Below, in pieces: positions 28,525-37,459 of a stretch of DNA of 64,000 nt. Source of the stretch: Carpediemonas membranifera (taxonomy: Eukaryota > Fornicata); NCBI GenBank assembly GCA_019828565.1, contig JAHDYR010000062.1:806001-870000 (forward strand). Direction: 5' to 3'. Within the stretch, counting starts at the first letter, position 1. The number at the start of each line of letters is the position of its first letter. The notes beneath the pieces are model-generated. The model saw only the letters and a program-made list of their open reading frames with translations, did no database searches and was not told where the DNA came from. A program made the position numbers and the translations under genes.

Positions 28525-29532
28525 TTATTCCTGTCTCGCTCTCTTGCCTGTCTGATCGCGACGTTTGACCCACTCAAATGCCTCATCTGTGAGGTAGACA
28601 GAGACGTCGCGAGTATTCCCAGTCCTAACCTTCCGAATCAACGTTCGGCAAGGATCTTTGGGTGTCGTCGTTGAGGTACGACGGCAAGCCCACTCTGAGG
28701 TCTCGCATGAGCCCCCGCACACGATGCAACGTCCTGACAGGACAAGCGGGGGGTCATGCGTTCTGGCCATAGCTAGCTGGTCCACCTGGCTAGCAGTCAG
28801 TGTGCGGGACATGAGCGTACCGCGCGTCTTGCCCGTGTCTTCGGGCCTGGGCCTCGGCTCATCCAGGTCTCCGACGTCCGAAGTCGTCATCGTTGCCTGC
28901 TCCAAAGTGGTGGGCACCGGCTGAGACCTGACACCTGGCAGCCTGAGCATGGTCTTACGGCCGCCGCTACGCAGCCTCTCAATCTCATCCTCAAGAATGC
29001 TGACCTTCTTCGTCAGAGCATGATGTTCACTTGTCGCAACGAGCGACACTGGCGACTTAAGCAGCGCGATGAACGCCCTGACGTTATCGTGCAATGGAAC
29101 CGAGAAGGCCTGGGCCAAGCTCTCGACCAGCTCCAGGACCTTGGGCAGGGTGTCGGGCTCAAGCTCATTGTGAGCTGCGCGGTTCCGGTACTCAACGAGA
29201 TCACGAATGATCTTGGCATGGGCTTTGTTGTACGCCGCTCGATTGGACATCTCACGAAGGATTCTTGATGAATCCACGTCCTGTTCGAGCTCTTTGCCGA
29301 GGAGGTCCTTCTCGGTGCTATTGGGCTTGCACCCGGGGTTAAATGCAGGCGAGGCCAAGATCTTCCGCATCCAAGGGACCATCATGGCGAGCAGCTGAAG
29401 AACTCGCGCATTATCGCCAAGGATGCGGAGCTGCTCATCGTTCCATGGTGAAATGAACAGGTGATGATCTTGTCGAGCGGATGATTGCCCTTTGAGAGGT
29501 GCTTGGCGATGCTTAGCGCGATATCGGTCCAT
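28525..29532 (-). CDS. Gene X, copy 4: full-length 335-aa form
   Basis: The only copy with one uninterrupted frame from the palindrome ATG (29532) to TAA (28525), so it is the reference for gene X. Domain order: basic N-terminus, helical middle (~60-175), short coiled coil (~176-195), linker, Cys cluster C-I-V-C-G-G-S-C...C (~270-285) and a basic C-terminus (VKRRDQTGKRARQE). One substitution (GCKPN versus GCKPT) separates it from the others. Confidence 0.65.
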   Translation of the reverse strand: MDRYRAKHRQAPLKGQSSARQDHHLFISPWNDEQLRILGDNARVLQLLAMMVPWMRKILASPAFNPGCKPNSTEKDLLGKELEQDVDSSRILREMSNRAAYNKAHAKIIRDLVEYRNRAAHNELEPDTLPKVLELVESLAQAFSVPLHDNVRAFIALLKSPVSLVATSEHHALTKKVSILEDEIERLRSGGRKTMLRLPGVRSQPVPTTLEQATMTTSDVGDLDEPRPRPEDTGKTRGTLMSRTLTASQVDQLAMARTHDPPLVLSGRCIVCGGSCETSEWACRRTSTTTPKDPCRTLIRKVRTGNTRDVSVYLTDEAFEWVKRRDQTGKRARQE

Positions 29533-29853
29533 CCACAACTGTGGATGACGAGCAATTTAAGGTAGGTGCCGCATCAGTCAATAACCCCGTGCTATCGTGC
29601 AATAGAACACAGTTAACACTGCTTTCCATGCGCAGCAACACAGCCTGTGGCGGAGAGACGCCCGGTATGGACGACACCAGGTGATCCACAAACGTGGATT
29701 GGCCAATTACGTCGGCCCCTCCCATCCCGCATCCCTCAGGATACGCAAGCACAAGCTCTCTCCCTGCAGCACCTCTCTGGCGCTCTCTAAAAATCGTCGT
29801 ATAGCGTAAACAGAATGTGCCGCATCAGTCATTCGTTCATTTTATTCCACTTA

Positions 29854-30332
29854 TCACTCTTGGTCATCCTCCTCATCACTCACCTCCTCGCGGATACTGA
29901 CATCATCACGAGCCTCGTCATCCGCGAGTGTCAATGGCTCTGTAATAGCGCGGGCAGCGTTGGTATACTCACCGTTGAACTGTCGCTGGCCTCTCTGAAT
30001 GCGAGGAAAGCAATTCACGCACACCGGAACACGACGAGAAGGACGCTTCAACATGTCAGTTCCAGCCTCCGTCTTGGCATTTGTTGAGGACAACACAGCT
30101 GTAAACGACAATAAGATGAAACAGAAGTAGCAAGCAATGTTTAATAACGTATGAACAGTCCTTTTGATGTTGTTTAGTGATTTTGTGCATTAACGACCGA
30201 GAACAGTGGAGTGCAACGCAGATGTTGGTTATTGATGGTAGATGGCGCGCTTTTGACGACAGCTGGTTGCTTTTGCAGTATAAAGAACCGCATAGCTGCC
30301 ACTAGTTCCTTCCAATAATGCTTTCCCGCCAT
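29854..30332 (-). CDS. Gene Y, copy 4 (short T-run form)
   Basis: As copy 3: ATG at 30332, frame changes at the short T-run near 30177-30185, and an 85-codon frame (29854-30111) covers the second half. The leader upstream forms part of the inverted-repeat arm shared with 7606-7958. Confidence 0.4.
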
Positions 30333-30690
30333 TTTGAGGTTGGAATGAAATTCCAAGCACCGTGCACTTTATGTAATTGCCCAATATCAACGCCACCCCC
30401 GCCCCCAGCGCCTCCACGCCCCACGCCAACGCCACCTCCGCCCCCTGGCGCTCAGTTCAGGAGATGTCCGGTCGATAAGCCATAAACTGCACGGATCCAC
30501 AAACGTGGATTGGCCTGAACGACAGCGCTGAGGCCCAAACAGGTGGTGAGACATTAAAAAGACTCATTTGCAATCCATTTACTCAGTCCTCACCCTCTTA
30601 CCACTTGTCTCGATCTCTGAATCATCCTCTATTGTGTTGTCCGCATGCTTTCTGCTTCTCGGGCGACTCTACATGAGTCACCCTTGCAGT
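30330..30690 (-). repeat. Right arm of the ~350-bp inverted repeat
   Basis: Reverse complement of 7606-7958: it includes the gene Y leader, C-rich tract, R60 (palindrome 30495-30510) and the 3' end of an ADF-motif gene. Confidence 0.8.
30579..30690 (-). pseudogene. 3' remnant of an ADF-motif gene
   Basis: On the minus strand this encodes the tail D-D-S-E-I-E-T-S-G-K-R-V-R-T-E plus stop, matching the gene ending at 7717. The remainder of the gene is absent; beyond ~30690 the sequence becomes the spacer of the family-A gene. The spacer 30690-30826 has only a TTTGTAAATTAC direct repeat near 30783-30806. Confidence 0.6.
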
Positions 30691-30826
30691 GGACGTGGTT
30701 GTGGAGCACCCCCAGTGTCTCCACGTCCGCCACCAGCGCCAGATCCGCCACCATGCCCTACATCAGCACATTTGTGTATTTACTTTGTAAATTACTTTGT
30801 AAATTTGTCCTATTGCTATTGAAGCA

Positions 30827-33390
30827 ATGCGTTTCGAGAACTGGGAAGTCGTCATCACCTATGGGGCGGACAGTTCTCTTGGATCTATCATCACCGCTGT
30901 CTTAGACGAGTTTCTGCTCCGAAACCGCGACAAATCGTTTCGTTTAGACAGCAAGGAGCAGTGCTTGCGCATTCTCCGAGATTTCCTGACGTCATGTCCA
31001 CTGAGGGTGACACATAGTGATGCTACGTTACGTAGTGCAGTCGTTAATGCTGATTGGAGCGCATTGATGAGGAATCACAGCACTGCTCATGTGACTGTTA
31101 CGCGAGTCGACAACGAGGCGAAGACGAAGAGCCTATACACGGCCATGGCAATTATCTGTGCCGTCGAGTTAGGGAAGAATCGCTACGACCGACTCCGCCA
31201 TGCATTTGTTTCAATGGCCTCCGACATGGGAGTTCGCCTTGGAATTCACACTCCACCGGTGGTAGACAGTCTCCAGAATCTTGGGTATGACCTGCTGTCC
31301 ATCCCAGCCATACGATCTGTTATATCAGACCCAACACTGATCGAGGACGTCAACGCGTTCACTCCTGAGCAGCCCGATGTCTCTGGGCGTGATGGGGTGT
31401 CTAACCAAGAGCTTCAATGTCAAGCAGGAGCCGGTTTCACGCGTAGCGTGGAAGTCGCGGAGGCTTTTTACGTCCTATATGACCCAACCACCCACACCGA
31501 CCTGCAAGAGACTCTCGATGAACACGACTGCCTCTTCGCTCACCACTTCGAGAAGATATCGGGGGAGTCACGGCTATACATTTCGCATGATGATCCATCC
31601 AAGCTGCCGGAGATTCAGAGATTATGCCGGAACATGGGCATCATTCCGCGTGGAACAAAGAAATCTCACCGGATGGTGATCAGCGCTCTGTCCTATGACC
31701 CTGTCGCCCAGATTAAGTTCATGCTGAAGTTCCCCGACCGAGTTCAGCGCGATATCAAGTCAAGCAAGTTCGTTCAATCCGTCACTATTAACCCGGAGAG
31801 CCGACAGGAGGCTTATGGTCTTGAGATGCTCCTATGGTTTGATGGATATCGGGCCGACTGTACGGCGGTCAAATATCGCATAATTGATCGCGAGGGAGCA
31901 GCCCTACCACAGAAGATTACCCCACCCATGACGCTTCTTACATTTCAGGGCACAGAGAAGCTCATTCCTTCGTTCTTTGATGATGTACAGCGGCTAATGA
32001 ACAAGCTCATTGGTATCCCCTTCGCATGTGGTGACAGTTCGTTGCTCCCACGCAGCCGTGTTGTCATCAGCCTGCTCGGGATCTGCGGCGATCACAAAGC
32101 GTTGCAGATTGTTAGTGGCGTCAAGCGGGGACGATACTACCGCTCTCCATTCTCCTCCCTACACATGGGAAAGGTCGCAAGCGACCCGTTTGCCAATCGT
32201 TGCGATCGCTGGACAATCGCAGATAGCATCCGTCTTCGTGACGCTGGTAGCGTGAAAGACATGACACGGTTTGGGTCCCGCGATGGTCACCGAGATGTCT
32301 GCTGTCTGACCTATGCCAACGAGATAGATGGCCCACTTCACGTGCTCACAAAGTACGCTGATGTCACGTTCATTCCACCTGTCATGCATGTGAGTCACTA
32401 TCTTATGAAGGACTTCTGGACGCTGCTTGGCCTTGTCAAGGTTCAACACGCTGGTCAGAACGTGCACACACTTGAGCAGATTGAAAAGCTGTTCACGCGG
32501 ACAACTGGCTGCAACGAGCAGAGCTGGAACAGACGAAAGCTCGCGACACTAGTCAACGAGCACCTTGAGGAGTTTGACCAGTCACTCCAGCCCTTCATAC
32601 TCCTTACAGCCAAGTTACAGGCGTTGTATTACTCCTCTGACCACGTGACACACCAGACAATCGCTTTCCATCACGCGGCGTCCTTTTCTACGTTCATCAT
32701 GTTCCATGTCTTGACGTTGTTCTATGACCTTCCATCGAGTCGCTCCTCGGTTGCTACGACGCTCAATGATGGTCTCAGACTGACTTACTCTCCCAAGTTT
32801 ACCGGCTCGCTATATCTGAATGCAGTGGTGTCAGTTCTGCCCAAGGTTCACTCGAAACTGCGGCTTCCGATGTTCTATTTGCTTGAGGAGTACTTCGAAC
32901 GTGATTTCCTCATCAATGCCCAGTTGCGAGTGGACAAGCATCGATCTTGGGTTCTCGGCTTCCTGGCTCAGAAGACAATGGTCGGTCGTGTCCTTGCTCA
33001 CTACACCCGCCGTGGCTCATCGAGAAAGCATGGTATGGTGTTGCCGATTGCAAGGCAGTGTAAGTCTGTCACATTCTGCTCGTGTCTATTTGATGCCGAC
33101 CGGTGTGCCGCCTGGAGAAATCGTCTATTAACTAAGGTACCCAACTGGGATAGGAGGCGAGCCAACAGTCGCTGAATGCGCTGTTTAGTGGATGGGTCAA
33201 GGGTATCTGTGAGGAGCCGGAGGAGATCCGGGAACTCATCACTGTTGACGAGACAGCCAAGACGATTTGTGTAAGGACGGCGGACAGTGGTCTGGATGAG
33301 ACTCTCTGCATCTGCAATCTGTGCAACAGTGAGCAGCGAGCGGAGGAGCTGATGAGGAGGACTGGGCACAATCTTCGCCCGAGAAGATAG
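30827..33390 (+). CDS. Family-A large protein, copy 2 (most complete), one frame change near the 3' end
   Basis: ATG at 30827 (MRFENWEVVITYGADSS). About 150 N-terminal residues not present in copy 1 precede the shared part. Shared landmarks: F-D-G-Y-R-A-D, G-D-H-K-A-L-Q-I-V-S-G-V-K-R-G, I-P-P-V-M-H-V-S-H-Y-L, T-T-G-C-N-E-Q-S-W-N, L-L-E-E-Y-F-E-R-D-F. The frame first stops at 33175. The homologous C-terminus continues in another frame from ~33154 to TAG 33390 and ends in T-L-C-I-C-N-L-C, equivalent to C-T-V-C-I-C in copy 1. So there is one indel around 33150 (alternatively a 32-nt GT-AG intron, which would fit the paralog less well). Conserved Asp residues suggest an RNase-H-like fold, but no catalytic triad is proven. 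Confidence 0.6.
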
Positions 33391-33468
33391 ATAGATGGAT
33401 AATCGGAGTATGTATATAAAGGGTTCTTTATGTTTACACTATCTTCACCAATCTACAGTCAATTACGT
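33391..33468. promoter_or_regulatory. TATA-like spacer
   Basis: TATATAAA at 33413-33420 in the gap between two convergent genes (the family-A gene ending at 33390 and the small minus ORF ending at 33469). No plus-strand gene follows closely, so a promoter role is doubtful. Confidence 0.15.
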
Positions 33469-33630
33469 CTATTGCGAGCGAAGAACAGCTTTCAGTAAGA
33501 AGTTTGAGGCAACTGTCAGGTAATTCTTAGTAACGTCGTCGGCAATGGCGTAATAGTCATCCATTTCAGTCAAGTGACTCAGCTTAACGCGCATTTGCTT
33601 GATTTCGGCGATAAACTCGGCCCGCTTCAT
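33469..33630 (-). CDS. Small 53-aa hypothetical protein
   Basis: ATG at 33630 (MKRAEFIAEIKQMRVKLSHL), TAG at 33469. The predicted peptide is amphipathic-helical, charged at the start and hydrophobic near the end (LTVASNFLLKAVL). Composition looks coding, but there is no paralog in the window to confirm it. Confidence 0.4.
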   Translation of the reverse strand: MKRAEFIAEIKQMRVKLSHLTEMDDYYAIADDVTKNYLTVASNFLLKAVLRSQ

Positions 33631-34313
33631 TCGTTTGTCATAAAGTGCATTCCGGCCATATCACAAGTTTTCTTCATCACAAGGCACGCACGGGGGTGTA
33701 AGCGGGACCGAGGCTACCACCACAGCCTCTTCTGAGCCGATGGATACCTTTTGTTGATTTGCCAGAATTGACCAAACGACGAGGAATGCTTGATATGCCG
33801 CGTATGGATGATTTGAAGAAGAACTGAAGGTGAAAGACAAAGATCATAGAAATACACTTCATGCGGCTCACTTTTGGAGACATTGGAGGTAAATTAGCTT
33901 TTAGGATCGTTTTTCGTTTGCCAGGCAAAGTTTTGAGTGTTTTCTCGAGAATACTCGATGCCGTATGCAATCTTGCTGCTATTTGATGCAGAACAAAGGT
34001 TGTTATGTGACACAGATGTTCTCACTTGCTTTCGGCCTTCTTTGTTGGCGAGCAAAAGCAAACTTCTTTGGGAGCAATTCCCAAAAATCGCATCTTTACG
34101 CACCCAGGAAATTTTATCTCGGCATACTGGACCAGTGGGGGAGGCACGGCAGTCTATCCCGACCCTAGATGAACCATGAGACAGTTTTTCGACGAGAGTT
34201 TGTGCGATGCCACTGACTTCGCGAGTGAAGGTCTTCAGCATGTTGTACGGATGTCTAAACGATGCCTTGTGCAAGTGCAAGGCGTAATACGCTGTAGTTT
34301 AATTGTTTGAGCG
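33631..34313. other. Intergenic, no gene supported
   Basis: AT-rich spacer with only short open frames of mixed strand. No repeat shared with the rest of the window was seen except at its right edge. It may be remnant mobile-element sequence linked to the chromodomain fragment. Confidence 0.35.
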
Positions 34314-34334
34314 CGTTCATTTTTTCTTGCAATC
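34314..34334 (-). repeat. TTGCAAGAAAAAATGAAC motif, minus orientation
   Basis: Reverse complement of the word at 54212-54231 and close to the arm ends of the fold-back at 54818-54933. Possibly the terminal sequence of a small mobile element. Confidence 0.4.
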
Positions 34335-34350
34335 GTCCTTTTTTCATGTA

Positions 34351-34383
34351 TTCCGGGACTTATTCCGGGACTTAAAGTCCCGG
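34351..34383. repeat. Direct repeat plus palindrome CCGGGACTT-A-AAGTCCCGG
   Basis: TATTCCGGGACT is repeated twice in tandem, and the second copy forms the left arm of a perfect 19-bp palindrome at 34365-34383, about 20 bp upstream of the chromodomain ORF. Confidence 0.6.
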
Positions 34384-34405
34384 TTAAAGTACCAGAAAAA
34401 ACAGC

Positions 34406-34801
34406 ATGGAGTTCCGGATGAGGGGCCCGTACCGTGTCGAGTCTATTGACGAGCACGACACCTTCTCCTTGCTCAACCCCGTGACCAACGTGGTTGTGCG
34501 CCGCCACGCCAGCCGCCTGTTCCGTATTGCGCACCCGCTGACCCGGGAGCAAGCACGTCACCATTTCATGTCGGACTCCACCTTCGCCGTCGTTGAGGCT
34601 ATTCACGACTGGCGCCTCCGTGCCACAGGTGAGCCTGAGTTCCATGTCGCGTTTGTGGGTACCGACTCGGATGAGCACGAGTGGTACGCCGCCGCAGATC
34701 TGAAGACGAATGACGTCTTCGTCAAGTACATTGCCGGCAACTCCGCTGCCGCGGATGCCTGTAAGCGTTTTGAGACCTCCTCCCAGAGTCGCTCTGAGTA
34801 G
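34406..34801 (+). CDS. Integrase C-terminal/chromodomain-like fragment of an LTR retrotransposon
   Basis: 131 residues, ATG to TAG. R-M-R-G-P-Y-R-V-E-S-I followed by V-R-R-H-A-S-R-L-F resembles the GPY/F segment of Ty3/Gypsy-type integrases (GPYRV ... H-x3-L). F-A-V-V-E-A-I-H-D-W-R ... F-H-V-A-F-V-G ... E-W-Y-A resembles a following chromodomain, although the usual WEP triad is E-W-Y. Reverse transcriptase and integrase core are absent, so this is a remnant or captured fragment. Chromodomains steer such elements to chromatin marks. Confidence 0.5.
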   Translation: MEFRMRGPYRVESIDEHDTFSLLNPVTNVVVRRHASRLFRIAHPLTREQARHHFMSDSTFAVVEAIHDWRLRATGEPEFHVAFVGTDSDEHEWYAAADLKTNDVFVKYIAGNSAAADACKRFETSSQSRSE

Positions 34802-34855
34802 AGTGGCGTGATCTGAGGGGGAGTGTGAGTGACGTAAAGTGCACCTCTGGAAGTT

Positions 34856-35890
34856 TCATTCAGTTAACGCCACAGAGGGCAGTACAAGCGGAATAAGCTC
34901 TGTCGAAGAGAACTGGTCCGAGAGATACGAGACGATGCACGCCGATTCGTTGAGAACAATGGCGACAACTGTGCCTACGATGACGGCGACATGGACGTTT
35001 CTCAGCAGAGGCGCGATCATCATGGCTGTGGAGGCAAGGTTGGCTGCAAAGGCCACGAATAGAACAAAATATAGGAAAAAATTGTTCAGGGTGAAGAATC
35101 TGATGTCGAAAGCAAGGCCACTGATGATGATCGGGGTCAACTGGATGCACATGACACAAAAGGCCACCCCGTAGTTAACTGTCCAATAAACTGTGCGACG
35201 TACACCAAGGATCGACAAATGACGGCGCATTCCCAGAGAGATATCCGCAGCGAGGCCGACCAGGATGGAGGGCAGCGCCATATGCAGTGCCATACCAAGC
35301 GGCTCTACGAGAGAAAGTGCTGTGTAGTCAACGGCGGCCTCGTCCTCCTCCCTGGGGTAGTCCGCGGTCGAGTGGGAGACGTATGAGAGGGCCGGGGAGA
35401 CTGTCTGGAGCCAGGCGTTGGTCAGCATGTCATTCAGTGGGAGGAGGTGGGTGGATGAGAAGGAGCCCGCGCTGTTGGGCTGGGTAACGGTGTCGTTGAC
35501 GAGGATCTTCACGTCAAGGCCGGTGGAGTCGGCCTTACTGAACACTACGGCACCCAGGGTCTCGTTGTGGTTGTCCCACGAGTCAAGGAAGAAGGTGTTT
35601 GCGGCAGCCTCAGATGCGGGCACGAACCTGGGAGAAACAACCCCGTTGATAGTGGAATTCTCAATCCCTGCGAGAAAACCTGATGCACCGCTGTCGTCTA
35701 GCTTGCCTACATCGACCCCCTGCGTCCTCCGCATAGAAGACTGTGAATGGTTCAGGCTCGGAAGACTTTGGACTGTGAGCGGCGGCACTGACCTGAGACC
35801 AGCGCTGTGTCATATTGCTAGGTGTGGAATCAGCTTCAAAGTATACGTCGAAGTTCGTGCTGAACGTGCCGAACGGCCTGATGACCCATG
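34856..35890 (-). pseudogene. ABCA-type transporter membrane-domain fragment, frameshifted
   Basis: The ORF 35788-34856 ends with about five hydrophobic segments containing G-M-R-R-H-L-S-I-L-G-V-R-R-T-V-Y-W, the K/R-x-x-x-x-x-[ML]-G-[LV] loop preceding a membrane helix that is typical of ABCA/ABC2 membrane domains. Upstream of a GGGGG run (~35713-35717) the same protein appears to continue in another frame (FGTFSTNFDVYFEADS...), a typical extracellular-loop-like start. No nucleotide-binding domain follows; the frame stops at 34856 beside a TAAAGTGCAC word. It is a broken piece of a lipid-transporter-like gene. Confidence 0.5.
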
Positions 35891-36057
35891 ATGAGTGGGA
35901 GGAGCGTCGTGTCGCTCGGGGAGCTTGCTAATGCCGAGATTTGATAAACCTGCTAGGGTTGGGTGGCAAGGCTGGCAGACCAGTGGGCGTCATTGTAAAG
36001 TCTGGTGTAAATTAGAGCATCCAGCCAGCATAAAGACGTTCTTTACATACACGACAC
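35891..36057. other. Spacer, no gene seen
   Basis: Short intergenic stretch between the ABCA-like fragment and the 443-aa gene. No motif beyond a minus-strand GTATGT without a plausible acceptor. Confidence 0.3.
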
Positions 36058-37389
36058 CTAGTTCTTCCCCTTCCGCTTCCTCGGCTTGCTGCTACCGCCC
36101 TTCTTCTTGCCCTTGTCAGCCTTGGTCTCCTGTGCGGCAGGCTCGAAGCTGAGGTCAGCCCCCTCATCTTCCTCGGTCACCTTGAGGTCCTCCTCGTGTG
36201 TCTTCATATAAACCTTGGTCTTCACGATGGATGTCTTGACCATCTTGGCGAAGGCATCGAGGTCGACCTTGTGAGGTATGATCTTGGCCTTCTCAACGGC
36301 GCCGTTGTCGCCCAAGTCAAAGCCGGCGTTGAGTGCGATCTTCACGACCACGTTGTCAACTCGCGCTATGACTGCCCAGCGGCAGAATGTCTCAGGCTTC
36401 TTCGGGTCGGCCTTGTTCCTAACCTTCTTAAGCAGAGCGGACATGCCGGCGTTGCGGTGGCCGATGGTGAACTCACCGCGGCAGACGGCGGCCCAGGACG
36501 CGCCAAGGTCCCGGAGAGCGGGCGGCACGGCGTTGCTGGAGAGACAGATGAGGTCATGGTCCCTAAGATGGTCAAGGGCGCCCGAGATGAAGCGCTGGGC
36601 CCCCTTCTTTGAGGAAAACGCCCAGCGACCGTCAAAGATGCGCTGGACGCTCGAAGAGATGCCTGCGGCCCACACAGCCTGGCCAACATACACTGGGCGA
36701 TACTTCTTGCTCACCTTAGAGTCGGGGTCAGCGCCGGGGGTGTCGTCGAGCACGAGGTTGGCGATCTGGGGCACGTCGTTCATGCCGAGGAACATGTTGG
36801 ACCGTGACTCCGCGGGCAGAGTGAGATTGACTTCAACAGAGTCGTGCAGTTTTGGGGCATCTGGGTTGGGGTCGTTGGAGACGTCGTCGGCGTCCTCCTC
36901 GGCCTCGTCGTTGACCGGGAGCTGGAAGGAGATGGTCTCGCCGGCCTCTGTTTCGATACGCTGCAGTGCCTCGAAGAATTCCTTGGCGGGCAGCTTATCG
37001 AGCTTGGCCGCGTCCGCGAGGTCGAGCTTGCGCTGGGCGATCTCCTTGCGTCTGAGCCACTCTGCGAGGTTAGCCTCGTCTCTCTTCGCCTTGATGTCAG
37101 CGGCGGCCTTCTCATCGACAGCTCCGCCCTTCTTCTCGGGGTAGGCGTTGACTGGCATCGTCTCGGGCTCCTGGTCGGGCAGGAGGTAGCCAACCTCGAC
37201 GGCCCTGGCGCCCTTAGCGTCCTCGACGTTGACTAGCTGCAGCTGGAGGTCGCGCCACTCCTTATAAATTGGCCCAACCGCCAGAGTGCCGTCAGCGACC
37301 TGCTTGGCGAGGTCGGCGGGGTTATAGTGTGGAGGGTTCTTCACGATCTTGCTGCCCTTGCTGATGACGCCCTTGCTCGCCTTCTTCAT
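36058..37389 (-). CDS. Unknown 443-aa protein with basic tail
   Basis: The first ATG is at 37389 (MKKASKGVISKGSKIVKN); the frame is open further upstream to 37467 but only with non-ATG starts. The N-terminus is lysine-rich. A charged helical middle (E/K/R-rich, ~85-150) is followed by an acidic stretch (NDEAEEDADDVSNDPNPDAP), a globular half with many V/I/A strands (~190-400) and a strongly basic end (KGKKKGGSSKPRKRKGKN). Charge layout suggests a nucleic-acid-binding protein; the family is not recognised. It starts only ~70 bp from the divergent CRN-like gene at 37460, so the two may share a promoter. Confidence 0.6.
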   Translation of the reverse strand: MKKASKGVISKGSKIVKNPPHYNPADLAKQVADGTLAVGPIYKEWRDLQLQLVNVEDAKGARAVEVGYLLPDQEPETMPVNAYPEKKGGAVDEKAAADIKAKRDEANLAEWLRRKEIAQRKLDLADAAKLDKLPAKEFFEALQRIETEAGETISFQLPVNDEAEEDADDVSNDPNPDAPKLHDSVEVNLTLPAESRSNMFLGMNDVPQIANLVLDDTPGADPDSKVSKKYRPVYVGQAVWAAGISSSVQRIFDGRWAFSSKKGAQRFISGALDHLRDHDLICLSSNAVPPALRDLGASWAAVCRGEFTIGHRNAGMSALLKKVRNKADPKKPETFCRWAVIARVDNVVVKIALNAGFDLGDNGAVEKAKIIPHKVDLDAFAKMVKTSIVKTKVYMKTHEEDLKVTEEDEGADLSFEPAAQETKADKGKKKGGSSKPRKRKGKN

Positions 37390-37425
37390 CTTTGTCAGTG
37401 CCGACTCCGCTTGCCGGCTGACTCT

Positions 37426-37445
37426 CGCGATCAGTCCCGATCGCG
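37426..37445. promoter_or_regulatory. Inverted repeat CGCGATC-N6-GATCGCG upstream of CRN-like genes
   Basis: Two perfect 7-bp arms, 14 bp before the ATG at 37460, repeated before each of the four CRN-like genes (~40354, ~43281 and ~46222; the last has one centre change, ATCGGTCCC). The position suggests a regulator site or hairpin in the 5' leader, but it could simply be copied with the unit. Confidence 0.4.
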
Positions 37446-37459
37446 GCCCAGTCGAGCGA

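Larger units (their letters stand above)
21926..30540. repeat. Tandem array B, ~2035-bp unit, four copies plus a partial
   Basis: Equivalent points recur at intervals of 2036, 2035 and 2035 bp (for example gene X starts at 23426, 25462, 27497 and 29532). Each unit carries, on the minus strand, gene X and gene Y, a C-rich tract, one R60 repeat and two further palindromes. A partial unit at the left is cut by LINE-1; the right end passes into the inverted-repeat arm at 30540. Copies differ mostly by one base in homopolymers, which breaks X or Y in some of them. Confidence 0.95.

Noticed and set aside
1985-30510. ATCCACA words as bacterial DnaA boxes
   Set aside because: The DnaA box is TTATNCACA; here the 5' TTAT is missing in every flank, the context is eukaryotic and the sites are paired as palindromes.
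33137-33168. 32-nt GT-AG intron at the 3' end of family-A copy 2
   Set aside because: The phase fits, but removal deletes residues that align with the paralog, and the signals lack the ACACAG acceptor; a one-base indel explains it better.
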